Positions 1-8,670 of a stretch of DNA of 64,000 nucleotides are shown in pieces; position 1 is the first letter of the stretch, and each line of letters begins with the position of its first letter. The DNA is taken from positions 4,775,001 through 4,839,000 of the forward strand of contig NZ_CP117416.1 in the NCBI RefSeq assembly GCF_028606985.1. The letters are read 5' to 3'. The notes beneath the pieces are model-generated. The model saw only the letters and a program-made list of their open reading frames with translations, had not been told where the DNA came from and made no database searches. This stretch comes from Paenibacillus kyungheensis (GTDB taxonomy: Bacteria; Bacillota; Bacilli; Paenibacillales; Paenibacillaceae). Position numbers and translations under genes: made by a program.

Positions 1-230
1 AGTGCTTCGGCAGTGTTATGATACAATTGTCACAGAACGTGCACATCCTTGCTGTATAAGGGCTGAGAGACTTTCCATATCGTTCCATAAATAGAGGGCA
101 CACTCTAAAATACGCATCAATATTGCATTTGGATGACTACATTATATAATCCATTTTATTGTTTCAAAGGAACGCTATGATCGACTTCCGTCCATACTCA
201 GCACTTTACTTTCTATCTTATCGACAACAA
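1..230. other. left-edge stretch with no recognised gene
   Basis: I see no credible reading frame with a ribosome site here. It lies beyond the dps terminator, so the next gene to the left is probably outside the window. Confidence 0.4.
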
Positions 231-262
231 AAGCCCTCCAGATGATACTCTGAAGGGCTTTA
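231..262 (-). terminator. intrinsic terminator of dps
   Basis: Arms AAAGCCCTCCAG and CTGAAGGGCTTT enclose an 8-nt loop. A T-rich run follows on the minus strand, about 60 bases after the dps stop codon. Confidence 0.8.
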
Positions 263-321
263 CTATGAATAACTCATATGAACAAGATTGCTTGGATAGC
301 TATTAGCTAGAAAATGTAATC

Positions 322-804
322 TTAGCGACCAAGATAAGCGTTCAACATCCATGCTGCTTTTTCAATTTCACCACGAATACCGATCAATAGATCAGCTGTT
401 GGTTGGTCACTGACTTGCTCTGCAAGAACAATCGTTTCTGTTAACTCTGTAGATACGGTTGCAATATCTTCTACAAGTGAACTTACCATTTGATTTGCTT
501 GCTCTGTACCTGTTGCTTCAAGCAATGTAGACAATTCCAATTGCTCACGAAGTGTAGCTACAGGTTGACCACCGATTGCGAGTAAACGCTCAGCAATATC
601 GTCCATATACACAGTAGCTTGATCGTACAATTCTTCGAATTTAGCATGTAGTGTAAAGAAGTTTTCACCTTTGACGTACCAGTGGAAATTGTGAAGTTTG
701 GTATAAAGCAAAGACCAGTTCGCAATTTGAACATTCAAAGCGTTATATAATGCAGTTGTTTGTGTAGTCTCAGTTGTAGTAGAAGTGTTTTGTAGAGATG
801 TCAT
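322..804 (-). CDS. dps: Dps family ferritin-like DNA-protection protein
   Basis: 160 residues, the normal size for a Dps/miniferritin subunit. Dps dodecamers oxidise and store iron with hydrogen peroxide and shield DNA in stationary phase or stress. The ferroxidase signature is visible: His41 in NFHW, His53 in TLHAKFEELYD, and Asp68/Glu72 in MDDIAERLLAIGG. The Thr-rich N-terminus (residues 7-17) replaces the Lys-rich tail of DNA-binding Dps proteins, so direct DNA binding is uncertain. The start follows an AGAGGAATT ribosome site. It is monocistronic, divergent from uppP and ends in its own terminator. Upstream, positions 851-864 hold the palindrome TAATTC-CT-GAATTA, which could be an operator but does not match the PerR consensus. 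Confidence 0.95.
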   Translation of the reverse strand: MTSLQNTSTTTETTQTTALYNALNVQIANWSLLYTKLHNFHWYVKGENFFTLHAKFEELYDQATVYMDDIAERLLAIGGQPVATLREQLELSTLLEATGTEQANQMVSSLVEDIATVSTELTETIVLAEQVSDQPTADLLIGIRGEIEKAAWMLNAYLGR

Positions 805-1075
805 AGATAATTCCTCTTTTCGTTTTGTATTTTTAAATTTAGACTTATTCTAATTCCTGAATTAATCATAACAGATAGACTACCATTTGGCTAGTGTTAT
901 CTGCAAAAAATATTTTTTCGTATCGACAAATTGTGAGTTAATATTTTACTTCTTCTCCCTATTACCTACCAAGCAAACGCTTACTTTATTCATAACCTTT
1001 ACATCTCTAGTTCTTTTCGTTCAGTTTTCTTTATATTGTCTTGAGGAGCAGAAATAACATAGGCTATCTAGCAAA

Positions 1076-1105
1076 TTGACGGAGTGCTGTCTTATCTCAT
1101 ACTAT
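1076..1105 (+). promoter_or_regulatory. sigma-A-type promoter of uppP
   Basis: TTGACG at 1076-1081, an 18-nt spacer and TACTAT at 1100-1105, about 55 bases before the GTG start. The rest of the 805-1160 gap shows no gene. Confidence 0.55.
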
Positions 1106-1160
1106 GGAGTAAGCGTAAATTGCATTTATAACTATGCTCACATTAAAAGGAGGTCCATTC

Positions 1161-1997
1161 GTGGATATTATTTCAGCGATTATTATGGGTATTATTGAAG
1201 GCTTGACTGAGTTCTTGCCTGTATCCAGTACCGGGCATATGATTTTGACCAGTTATCTACTGGGACTCGATCAGAATGCAGAACAGGTCAAAACGTTTGA
1301 AATTGTGGTACAGCTAGGAGCCGTACTTGCTGTGGTTGTATTGTACTGGCGTAAGTTTATTGATATTTTGATGACGATTCCTGATCTATTTAACGGGCGG
1401 CTCAAAAGTAAAAATGGAATAGCTCCTCAACGTCGTTTGAACATTTTGCATATTATTTTGGCAATGTTACCGGCGGTTGTGGTTGGACTGGTGTTGCATG
1501 ACTTCATTAAAGAACATCTTTTTGGGCCTATGACGGTAGTCTACAGCCTTGTTGTCGGTGGTTTGCTGATGATCTATGCCGAATGGCGTAAAGGTCGCTC
1601 AGCGGGTAATATGACGGTTGATGATATTACATACAAGCAGGCGTTTGGTGTAGGATTGTTCCAGTGTCTTGCTCTATGGCCAGGATTCTCTCGTTCAGGT
1701 TCTACGATCTCTGGTGGACTGTTACTTGGAATATCCCATACAGCCGCTGCTGAATTTACATTCCTTGTGTCTGTACCTGTTATGTTTGGAGCGACAGGAC
1801 TGGATCTTGTCAAAAGTGCTCAGTATCTAAGTATGGATGACTTTGGATTTTTTGCTGCTGGATTTATCGCTGCTTTCCTTGTAGCTCTTGTAGCAATCAA
1901 AACATTCTTAAATCTGCTTAAACGTCTTCCATTGTATGTATTTGCGTACTATCGTTTTGCACTTGCTATTATTTTCTTTATTTTGCTTACTCGCTAA
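1161..1997 (+). CDS. uppP: undecaprenyl-diphosphatase UppP (BacA)
   Basis: Integral membrane enzyme that dephosphorylates undecaprenyl diphosphate to recycle the lipid carrier of cell-wall synthesis; extra copies confer bacitracin resistance. I chose the GTG at 1161 because AAAGGAGG sits at 1146-1153, and the protein then begins [20 protein letters not shown], the classic family N-terminus. An in-frame ATG at 1134 lacks a ribosome site. The first conserved motif ([14 protein letters not shown], near residues 13-26) and the second ([11 protein letters not shown]) are intact. The length of 278 residues and the multiple hydrophobic segments are typical. The gene stands alone. Confidence 0.96.
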   Translation: MDIISAIIMGIIEGLTEFLPVSSTGHMILTSYLLGLDQNAEQVKTFEIVVQLGAVLAVVVLYWRKFIDILMTIPDLFNGRLKSKNGIAPQRRLNILHIILAMLPAVVVGLVLHDFIKEHLFGPMTVVYSLVVGGLLMIYAEWRKGRSAGNMTVDDITYKQAFGVGLFQCLALWPGFSRSGSTISGGLLLGISHTAAAEFTFLVSVPVMFGATGLDLVKSAQYLSMDDFGFFAAGFIAAFLVALVAIKTFLNLLKRLPLYVFAYYRFALAIIFFILLTR

Positions 1998-2612
1998 ACG
2001 AAAAACGTTGTCTGTCACAGAGCCTTGTTCTGATTCAATATTCGATATTCAGAGTTAATATATTTGTAATAATATGAATATATATAACTATAAATAATGG
2101 CGGCTTGCCGTCTTATTCAAATGGGAGATGCTACTTGGATACTTTACCCGCGCGAAGGCGAATGATGAGTGCTGTACTGATGAGTCTAATCATGCTGTTG
2201 TTCTGTATGCCATTTCAATCAGCTGATGAAGAAGATTACGACTTTGCCGTCACAACTGGAATCTATCCAGGTAAAATGACATATGGATCATCACGATATG
2301 CTAATAATGTAGATGGCGGTTGTAGGGTGCCGACATTACCACCAGTGATGACACTGGCTGCTTACTTTGCGATTCTGATTCGGTATGTGAATAGATCGTT
2401 CAGTCCCACTCATCTTCTCTCTTTTATCCCTCTCTTGCTCAAGCGCTTGTTGCTTGAAGCGCTCAAGTACCGGTCTAATTATATGGATACGGCTTCCGTA
2501 CGACCTTAATCGTGTATAACACATCTGGTTATCGCCAGTGTGCATCATTTCAATTAATGGATCGCGGATGCTGACCACTATAGGATCGGCACGCATGAAG
2601 GGAGAGAGTTTG
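1998..2612 (+). promoter_or_regulatory. long structured leader/intergenic region before the CNNM gene
   Basis: About 610 bases without a convincing gene. It contains several hairpins: GGCGG-CTTG-CCGTC at 2100-2113, CTTGA-AGCGC-TCAAG near 2453-2467, and a stem around TACGG-CTT-CCGTA near 2488-2500 flanked by GGTC/GACC. A cis-acting RNA such as a metal-responsive leader is possible given the downstream cation-transport family. I cannot match a known riboswitch by eye: fragments near 2130-2260 only loosely recall the M-box. Confidence 0.3.
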
Positions 2613-3947
2613 TTGTCTGACAGTATTAATATTGGACTTAATTTAACGTTATTTGTCATTTTAATTATCTTTACTGCTTTTTTTGTTGTGGTGGAGTTTG
2701 CAATTGTGAAAGTACGGGGTAGTCGGATCGATCAGCTTATCGCTGAAGGAAACAAAAATGCTCGTTATGCCAAAGAAGTCATTTCAAATCTGGACGGCTA
2801 TTTATCAACCTGCCAATTAGGGATTACGATTACTGCATTAGGACTGGGTATGTTGGGAGAACCAACGGTTGAATATATGTTATCTCCTTTGTTCGCTAAT
2901 GTAGGCGTACCTGCATCATTAAGTCATATTTTGTCTTATGCGATTGCATTGATTTTAGTTACTTATTTCCACGTAGTTGTTGGTGAATTAACACCGAAGA
3001 CAGTTGCTTTGCGTAAAGCAGAATTAGTGACTTTGTATACTGCTCGTCCGATTATCTGGTTTAACCGCATTATGTATCCTTTTATTTTTATTTTAAATGG
3101 ATCGGCTACCTTCTTAACCCGCTTGATTGGTCTACAACCTGCGAGTGAACATGAAGAAGCTCACTCGGAAGAAGAATTGCATATTATTTTGAATGAAAGC
3201 TATGAAAGTGGCAAAATCAATCAAAGTGAATATGGTTATGTCAGTCGTATTTTTGCTTTTGATGAAATGTTAGCGAAAGAATTAATGGTGCCTCGTACCG
3301 ATATGGTGTGCTTATTTACCGAAAAGTCTCCTGAAGAAAACCGGATGATTATTCGTAAAGAGCAATATACCCGCTTCCCTGTTGCAGAAGGAAGCAAAGA
3401 TAATATTATCGGGATGATCAATACGAAGCAATTCTTTCTAGCTGCTGAAGAGACACCAGATTTGAATGTGGCTCCTTTGATCCATCCGGTTATGTCTTTA
3501 TCTGAGACTACACCTGTTAAGCATCTGCTCAAGCGCATGCAGCGTGAAGGCACTCATATTGCGATTCTGGTCGATGAATACGGTGGTACATCCGGGATGA
3601 TCACGATCGAAGACATTTTGGAAGAAATCGTAGGCGAGATTCGTGATGAGTTCGATGCAGATGAAGAAGACGAAATTCAACAGATTGCTCCGAATCATCT
3701 TATTGTCGATGGTAAAGTATTTATCAATCGTGTAAACGATCTATTAGGTACCGATCTAGACGATGAAGAGTTGGATACGATCAGCGGTTGGTTATACGGT
3801 CAACGTCCGGATCTAGCGATTGGAGCTACGTATGAATTCGAGGATCTAACATTCAAAGTGTTACGTCGTAGTGCGCGTCGTTATCGCAAGCTGGAGATTG
3901 TCAAAAAAGTAGTCGAAACCGATGAAAATGAAGAGATTGAATCATAA
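2613..3947 (+). CDS. CNNM/CorC (HlyC/TlyC) family membrane protein with CBS pair
   Basis: About 444 residues, the usual size for this 'hemolysin family' annotation, now linked to magnesium and cobalt homeostasis (B. subtilis MpfA/YhdP relatives). Domains in order: CNNM transmembrane domain (about residues 1-185, starting with a helix in LTLFVILIIFTAFFVVVEFA), a tandem CBS module (about 200-330, with the VPRTDM and DEYGGTSGMITIEDILEEIVG signatures), and a C-terminal CorC_HlyC domain. The TTG at 2613 has GGGAGAGAG seven bases upstream; in-frame starts at 2538 and 2595 lack good ribosome sites. An unusually long leader precedes the gene and a strong terminator follows it. Confidence 0.92.
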   Translation: MSDSINIGLNLTLFVILIIFTAFFVVVEFAIVKVRGSRIDQLIAEGNKNARYAKEVISNLDGYLSTCQLGITITALGLGMLGEPTVEYMLSPLFANVGVPASLSHILSYAIALILVTYFHVVVGELTPKTVALRKAELVTLYTARPIIWFNRIMYPFIFILNGSATFLTRLIGLQPASEHEEAHSEEELHIILNESYESGKINQSEYGYVSRIFAFDEMLAKELMVPRTDMVCLFTEKSPEENRMIIRKEQYTRFPVAEGSKDNIIGMINTKQFFLAAEETPDLNVAPLIHPVMSLSETTPVKHLLKRMQREGTHIAILVDEYGGTSGMITIEDILEEIVGEIRDEFDADEEDEIQQIAPNHLIVDGKVFINRVNDLLGTDLDDEELDTISGWLYGQRPDLAIGATYEFEDLTFKVLRRSARRYRKLEIVKKVVETDENEEIES

Positions 3948-3994
3948 GTGAGTTCATCTAGATAGTGAAGATCAGATGATTGGCTAAAAACATG

Positions 3995-4032
3995 AAAACC
4001 GCTTTTTCCTCAAAAGGAGAAGCGGTTTTTTT
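3995..4032 (+). terminator. intrinsic terminator, probably bidirectional
   Basis: AAAACCGCTTTTTCCT pairs with AGGAGAAGCGGTTTT and is followed by T residues. It lies between the CNNM gene and the convergent TrpD2-like gene and carries a T-run on both strands. Confidence 0.85.
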
Positions 4033-4080
4033 GTGGATTGATATGGGTGGCTACTGCAAATAATGATGATCTACAAACGA

Positions 4081-5139
4081 CTACAACCTATTCCCGATCA
4101 ACATATTAGGTTGTTCTCCACGCATTAACTGACCCCAATGTTGGTACACTTGATACGCTTTGCCACTTTCAAGTATCGATTTGGCGGTATAAACGCCTTC
4201 TTCGATTGAACCTGTTTTGCCTGTCAAAGCAAGCCGGTACGCACTATTAAGTAAGACTTGATTGGTAAACGCAAGATCGGCTTGTCCGCGTAACACCTGC
4301 TCGGTCACTTCAATCTGCGTAGACGCTGTCCACGACATTTCCGGTAAAGAGATATCCAATCCATAGACTTCCGGGTCTATAATCTCCATATGAGCTTCAC
4401 CGCGCTCTACCCGATATGTACGTGTAGGACGATCGATAAATAAATCTTCTGATCCTTCTGCTCCCTGAATAATCGCTGCTCGCTGATAATCCAATCGTTG
4501 TAACACTTTAGAAATCCGTTCAAAAAACGTATTATGGAACACGCCATACACCAGATAAGGAGAATGACTATAATTCATTAGTTTTTCAGCGCTATTCAGT
4601 ATCGTACGCACACCTATTTCTTCACGCAATGTACGCAAAGCACCTAATGGTGGACACCACTGCTCTGCCGCTACAAATAATAATCCTGTTTCCTGAGCAG
4701 CATATAAAGATTGATCTCTAGTTAGATGCTCGGTATTGACGCCCATTTCGCGCAACAATAGTGGTAACGTCACACCCCATTTAGGAGGCAAAGGTTCACT
4801 ACCATGCAAGGTGACTTTCTGCCCTGTCGCTGCCAAAACAAATGAAGTTGCAAAGCTCGCTATAAATGAAGCTGTCCGTCCATCATAAGGAGCAGCACAA
4901 TCCAGACTATTGATAGAGGAAGTACGTAACGCATATTTACGGCAGATATCGACAAAAGCATGCATCTCTTCTATATTTTCCATCTTCATTCGTTCTGCCA
5001 TAAAAAAAGCACCGATCTGTACGTCAGAAGCTTCTCGATTCAAAATCAGTTCGCCTACAGCTAGCGCTTCATCATACGTAAGATCTCTGGAACCTCTTTT
5101 GCCTCGACCTACTTCTTTCAGTATGTCTGTCATGTTCAC
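4081..5139 (-). CDS. TrpD2/YbiB-like glycosyltransferase family 3 protein (anthranilate phosphoribosyltransferase homologue)
   Basis: 352 residues: an alpha-helical N-terminal glycosyl transferase family 3 domain (about 1-70; AVGELILNREASDVQIGAFF) followed by the TrpD-like alpha/beta domain. The glycine-rich phosphoribosyl-diphosphate loop of true TrpD (GTGGD) is replaced here by APYDGRTAS, so tryptophan synthesis is unlikely. TrpD2/YbiB proteins bind nucleic acids instead. It follows the ANTAR regulator after 21 bases and is divergent from nirB, which suggests an accessory role in nitrogen control. The GTG start at 5139 has AAAGGAGG eight bases upstream. Confidence 0.75.
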   Translation of the reverse strand: MNMTDILKEVGRGKRGSRDLTYDEALAVGELILNREASDVQIGAFFMAERMKMENIEEMHAFVDICRKYALRTSSINSLDCAAPYDGRTASFIASFATSFVLAATGQKVTLHGSEPLPPKWGVTLPLLLREMGVNTEHLTRDQSLYAAQETGLLFVAAEQWCPPLGALRTLREEIGVRTILNSAEKLMNYSHSPYLVYGVFHNTFFERISKVLQRLDYQRAAIIQGAEGSEDLFIDRPTRTYRVERGEAHMEIIDPEVYGLDISLPEMSWTASTQIEVTEQVLRGQADLAFTNQVLLNSAYRLALTGKTGSIEEGVYTAKSILESGKAYQVYQHWGQLMRGEQPNMLIGNRL

Positions 5140-5160
5140 GTCAGGTTCCTCCTTTGACTA

Positions 5161-5754
5161 TTAAGATTGTAACAACTGATGTGCTTTGACAATAGCTGTA
5201 GCGACATCAACCAGGCGTTTACGATCATTCATCGCTTTTTTACGTAAAATATCATAGGCTTCCGCTTCTGATATTTTTTTCATATCTGCTAAAATACCTT
5301 TCGCCATATCGATCCATTTGCGATCTTCCAAACGGGATACTAATTGCTGACGCTCACTATGCCATTGTTGCCGTTCTACACATAATTTGGCTGCAAAATG
5401 AAGTGCCCAGTGAAGTTCTTGCTCTTTCATTGTGGGTGTCAAAATCCCATCTATCGCACTTTCCATTTCACAAGCTTGTACAGAAGAAGTAGCTGTATAC
5501 GGGCTACACCACCACAACATCGGGATACTACGTGAATGCGTAAGTATGTGCTCTAATGCTGTAATCTCTTCTATCGGTAGATCAAGCACTACAGCATCGG
5601 CTTTGGTTAACAAAGGTTTGACATCATCAGCCCCAACTGAAATCGACGCCTGATACCCGTTATCTTCCAGCAAAGTCTCAGGTAACACAACAGACTCTAA
5701 CTGATCCGGACCACAGATGATATTCTCCATACGGATAATCAGTAAAGAACGCAT
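5161..5754 (-). CDS. ANTAR-domain RNA-binding antiterminator (NasT/AmiR-like)
   Basis: 197 residues from the chosen start. Residues about 1-110 form a divergent receiver-like domain. A coiled-coil linker follows (about 110-140, ERQQWHSERQQLVSRLEDRK), then a C-terminal ANTAR domain (about 140-195, with MAKGILADMKKISEAEAYDILRK). ANTAR proteins bind paired hexaloop RNA hairpins and prevent termination. Such a target is present in the leader of the divergent nirB operon at 6060-6106, so this protein is the obvious regulator. The receiver-like part lacks an obvious phosphorylatable Asp site, so activation may depend on a ligand or partner. The start at 5754 is preferred over 5775/5817 because GAGGAGGGAG lies upstream of it. 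Confidence 0.85.
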   Translation of the reverse strand: MRSLLIIRMENIICGPDQLESVVLPETLLEDNGYQASISVGADDVKPLLTKADAVVLDLPIEEITALEHILTHSRSIPMLWWCSPYTATSSVQACEMESAIDGILTPTMKEQELHWALHFAAKLCVERQQWHSERQQLVSRLEDRKWIDMAKGILADMKKISEAEAYDILRKKAMNDRKRLVDVATAIVKAHQLLQS

Positions 5755-5905
5755 TGAGAGGTACTCCCTCCTCATAGACTTAATACTTACAATGAAATAT
5801 ATAATAGAAAATATCACATGAACAACTAGATTTAAAAGTGGATAAGCAGATTTTAGCTCTTTTTTAAGACAATCAAGATAATCGAGGGTGTTTTGATATT
5901 TATCA

Positions 5906-5922
5906 TGTAAACATAATTAACT
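5906..5922 (+). promoter_or_regulatory. near-consensus GlnR/TnrA box (distal)
   Basis: Reads TGTAAACATAATTAACT, which matches 8 of the 9 fixed positions of TGTNAN7TNACA. It is centred about 78 bases upstream of the predicted nirB start of transcription and exactly 40 bases from the second box, so both would lie on the same DNA face. Confidence 0.55.
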
Positions 5923-5945
5923 TCTAATTTCAAATAAAATTTTTA

Positions 5946-5962
5946 TGTTATTTATATTGACA
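5946..5962 (+). promoter_or_regulatory. perfect GlnR/TnrA consensus box overlapping the -35
   Basis: Reads TGTTATTTATATTGACA, matching every fixed position of TGTNAN7TNACA. Its right end is the -35 hexamer itself, so occupancy should block RNA polymerase. Confidence 0.7.
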
Positions 5963-5985
5963 TGTAATTATACATCTTTTATAGT
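5957..5985 (+). promoter_or_regulatory. sigma-A promoter of the nirB operon
   Basis: Perfect TTGACA at 5957-5962, a 17-nt spacer and TATAGT at 5980-5985. Transcription should begin near 5992, giving a leader of about 215 bases. Confidence 0.75.
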
Positions 5986-6059
5986 TGGTTTATCGAAAAA
6001 CACATATGATCAATTATCGCATCATCAACATATTATCTATCTGTTAGCGAAATGATAAC

Positions 6060-6106
6060 TAGATACAATGGAGTATCTACTTTATAGACGGCAATGAAGC
6101 CTGTCT
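6060..6106 (+). promoter_or_regulatory. ANTAR-responsive dual hexaloop RNA (antiterminator)
   Basis: Hairpin 1 has stem TAGATAC/GTATCTA (6060-6066, 6073-6079) and loop AATGGA. Hairpin 2 has stem AGACGGC with GCCTGTCT (6086-6092, 6099-6106, one bulged U) and loop AATGAA. Both loops are six bases with A at position 1 and G at position 4, the known ANTAR recognition rule, and are joined by a 6-nt linker. The 3' arm of hairpin 2 is also the 5' arm of the terminator, so the two folds exclude each other. Confidence 0.85.
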
Positions 6107-6173
6107 CAACTCTATATCAGAGCACCAAGCGTCTGGCACGCTTATCTCTGGTTGGAATGAGACAGGCTTTTTA
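6097..6173 (+). terminator. leader attenuator of the nirB operon
   Basis: AAGCCTGTCTCA (6097-6108) pairs with TGAGACAGGCTT (6158-6169), followed by T residues. A small hairpin, AAGCG/CGCTT (6127-6143), lies inside. It sits upstream of the nirB ribosome site, so it stops transcription unless the overlapping hexaloop hairpin is held by the ANTAR protein. Confidence 0.85.
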
Positions 6174-6207
6174 TATGTAGATCGAGATTATAGGAGGAGA
6201 GATCATC

Positions 6208-8658
6208 ATGACAACAACCAAAAAATTAGTATTAATCGGAAATGGAATGGCAGGCGTATGGACGATAGAACATTTACTGAAGCTCGCACCACATGCATAT
6301 GAGATTACTATTTTTGGAGCAGAACCTCATCCTAACTATAATCGTATCTTATTATCGACTGTGCTTGCTGGTGGAGCTTCGATCAATGACATCATTATTA
6401 ATGATCATGATTGGTATCGTGATAATCATATTACGCTGTACACCGGTGATCCTGTTATTCGTATTGATGCTGATCAGCGTCAGGTCATCTCTGCTTCTGG
6501 CTTACATGTAGACTATGATGAAGTGATTATTGCAACCGGTTCGCGCGCCTTTATCCCGCCTATTCCAGGTTCAGACAAAGACGGTGTGATCGGTTTTCGA
6601 GATATTAAAGACTGCGAGACGATGATAGCAACGGCTCAGACGCATCGCAAAGCGGCAGTGATCGGTGGTGGACTATTAGGGCTTGAAGCAGCTCGCGGAC
6701 TATTAAACCTCGGTATGGATGTTACTGTAATTCATATCAATGAACATTTGATGGATCGTCAGCTTGATCTTCCAGCAGGTCTGATGCTACAAGAGCAGTT
6801 AGAAGCACAGGGTATGAAGTTCCTACTTGGCAAGCGTACAGTGGAATTAACAGGCAAGCGCAGAGTGACAGGGCTTCGATTCACTGATGGAGAATCGTTA
6901 GACGCTGATCTTGTCGTAATGGCAGTAGGGATTCGTCCTAATATCGATGTTGCTCAGTCCTCAGGACTAACAATCAATCGGGGAATCGTGGTTGATGATC
7001 ATTTACACACCAATATCCCTCATATTTCAGCTGTAGGCGAATGTGCAGAACATCGAGGGATTGGATACGGGCTAGTGGCTCCACTATATGAACAAGGGGC
7101 TGTGCTTGCTAAGCGTCTTGCAGGACTGGACACTGCCGGATATGAAGGCTCAGTCACTTCAACCAAACTTAAAGTAGCAGGTGTAGATGTATTTTCAGCA
7201 GGGCAATTTGCAGATACTCCACAGACCAAGTCTTTACGGATGCAAGATGATATCGATAGCATTTACAAAAAATTAGTGATTCAAGATGGGAAATTGATCG
7301 GAGCGGTATTGTTTGGAGATACGTCGGAAGGCAGTTCATTGTTTTCACTGATCAAAAGTGGCGAGTCGATTGTTGGACGTGAAAAAGAATTATTGACCGG
7401 CTATGCTGGTGGTGCGACAGCCGTTTCTCCACTACAACGATTAGAAAGTATGGCAGATGATGAGATTGTCTGTGGTTGTAATGGTGTGAGCAAAGCGGCA
7501 ATTGGCGATGCAGTACTTCAACAAGGCTGTCATACGATGGGTTCGCTCAAAGCTTGCACCAAAGCATCTGCATCATGCGGAGGTTGTGCTCCACTGGTCG
7601 AAGGATTGCTTCAACTATATGCTGGAGATTCCGCTCAAGTGACTGTCAAAGAAGGCATGTGTGGATGTACTTCTCTACAACGCGATGAGATTGTAGAACA
7701 GATCAAAACGATGGGTCTCAAAACTGTCAAAGAAGTGATGAATGTACTGGAATGGCGCGAACCTGAAGGTTGTTCCAAATGCCGTCCTGCCCTCAATTAT
7801 TATCTAGGCATGCTGTTCCCGGCTGAATATGAAGATGAAAAAGAATCCCGTTTCACCAATGAACGTTATCACGCTAATATTCAAAAAGACGGCACCTATT
7901 CAGTGGTTCCCCGTATCTATGGCGGAGTCACCTCCCCTGCTGATCTCAAAAAAATCGCCAATGTGGCTGAAAAATATAATGTCCCACTCGTCAAATTTAC
8001 CGGCGGGCAACGATTGGATCTACTCGGGATTCGAAAAGAAGACTTGCCTAAAATCTGGGAAGAATTAGATATGCCTTCCGGTCATGCTTATGGCAAAACG
8101 TTACGTACCGTCAAAACATGTGTCGGCAATACATTTTGTCGCTTCGGTACACAGGATGCAATGGCGATGGGAATCAAAATGGAAAAAGCGTATGAACGCT
8201 TAACCGGCCCTGCCAAAATTAAACTGGCTGTGTCTGGATGTCCCCGTAACTGTGCAGAAGCAACGATCAAAGATTTGGGGTTAGTCGCTATTGATGGCGG
8301 TTGGGAACTGCATGTAGGAGGCAATGGTGGGGTCAAAGTACGTGCGGCTGAACTGCTTTGTACGGTCAAAACAGAAGAAGAAGTGATGGAATGGTCTAGT
8401 GCGTATTTACAATATTATCGTGAACATGCTCGCTTTAATGAACGCACCGCAGCATGGATCGAACGTGTAGGCTTAGATCATGTGAAAGAAGCGCTTGCTG
8501 ATCAACAAACTCGCTTGGAACTGGTAAGCCGTATTGAAGAAACGCTTAGTTACACTTCTGATCCATGGAAAGAAATTATCGCCAAAGATGAATTACGCAA
8601 AAACTTTGAACCGCTACACCAAGCACCATTAACCGGATCGACCACATCTATCTATTAA
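6208..8658 (+). CDS. nirB: assimilatory nitrite reductase [NAD(P)H], large subunit
   Basis: 816 residues, full length for NirB/NasD. The enzyme reduces nitrite to ammonium with six electrons in the cytoplasm. Order: FAD/NAD(P)H oxidoreductase module (about 1-400, with GNGMAG and GGGLLGLEAARGL nucleotide loops), two BFD-like [2Fe-2S] cysteine regions (about 420-470 with CGCNGVSK and CGGC; about 490-530 with CGC and CSKC), then the nitrite/sulfite reductase half-domain and the siroheme-[4Fe-4S] domain. The cluster cysteines are C638 and C644 (CVGNTFC) and C678 and C682 (CPRNC). The ribosome site AGGAGGAGA at 6192-6200 sets the ATG. No nitrate reductase gene is present nearby. Confidence 0.95.
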   Translation: MTTTKKLVLIGNGMAGVWTIEHLLKLAPHAYEITIFGAEPHPNYNRILLSTVLAGGASINDIIINDHDWYRDNHITLYTGDPVIRIDADQRQVISASGLHVDYDEVIIATGSRAFIPPIPGSDKDGVIGFRDIKDCETMIATAQTHRKAAVIGGGLLGLEAARGLLNLGMDVTVIHINEHLMDRQLDLPAGLMLQEQLEAQGMKFLLGKRTVELTGKRRVTGLRFTDGESLDADLVVMAVGIRPNIDVAQSSGLTINRGIVVDDHLHTNIPHISAVGECAEHRGIGYGLVAPLYEQGAVLAKRLAGLDTAGYEGSVTSTKLKVAGVDVFSAGQFADTPQTKSLRMQDDIDSIYKKLVIQDGKLIGAVLFGDTSEGSSLFSLIKSGESIVGREKELLTGYAGGATAVSPLQRLESMADDEIVCGCNGVSKAAIGDAVLQQGCHTMGSLKACTKASASCGGCAPLVEGLLQLYAGDSAQVTVKEGMCGCTSLQRDEIVEQIKTMGLKTVKEVMNVLEWREPEGCSKCRPALNYYLGMLFPAEYEDEKESRFTNERYHANIQKDGTYSVVPRIYGGVTSPADLKKIANVAEKYNVPLVKFTGGQRLDLLGIRKEDLPKIWEELDMPSGHAYGKTLRTVKTCVGNTFCRFGTQDAMAMGIKMEKAYERLTGPAKIKLAVSGCPRNCAEATIKDLGLVAIDGGWELHVGGNGGVKVRAAELLCTVKTEEEVMEWSSAYLQYYREHARFNERTAAWIERVGLDHVKEALADQQTRLELVSRIEETLSYTSDPWKEIIAKDELRKNFEPLHQAPLTGSTTSIY

Positions 8659-8670
8659 GGGGGAACTGCG

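Noticed and set aside
50-80. TPP riboswitch, because of GGCTGAGAG
   Set aside because: The second conserved part (CTGGATAATGCCAGC-like) is missing and no thiamine gene follows.
851-864. PerR box controlling dps
   Set aside because: The palindrome TAATTC-CT-GAATTA does not match TTATAATNATTATAA well enough.
2100-2300. M-box (magnesium) riboswitch
   Set aside because: Only short islands such as GCTACT and a late TTACGA match; the helices that define the M-box could not be drawn.
2105-2509. A 134-codon open frame between uppP and the CNNM gene
   Set aside because: It needs a TTG start without ribosome site, has odd composition and lies in a region rich in RNA hairpins; no family resemblance.
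5700-6208. A nitrate reductase or transporter gene next to nirB
   Set aside because: No such frame exists in the 5.7-6.2 kb gap or after cobA; the locus handles nitrite only within this window.
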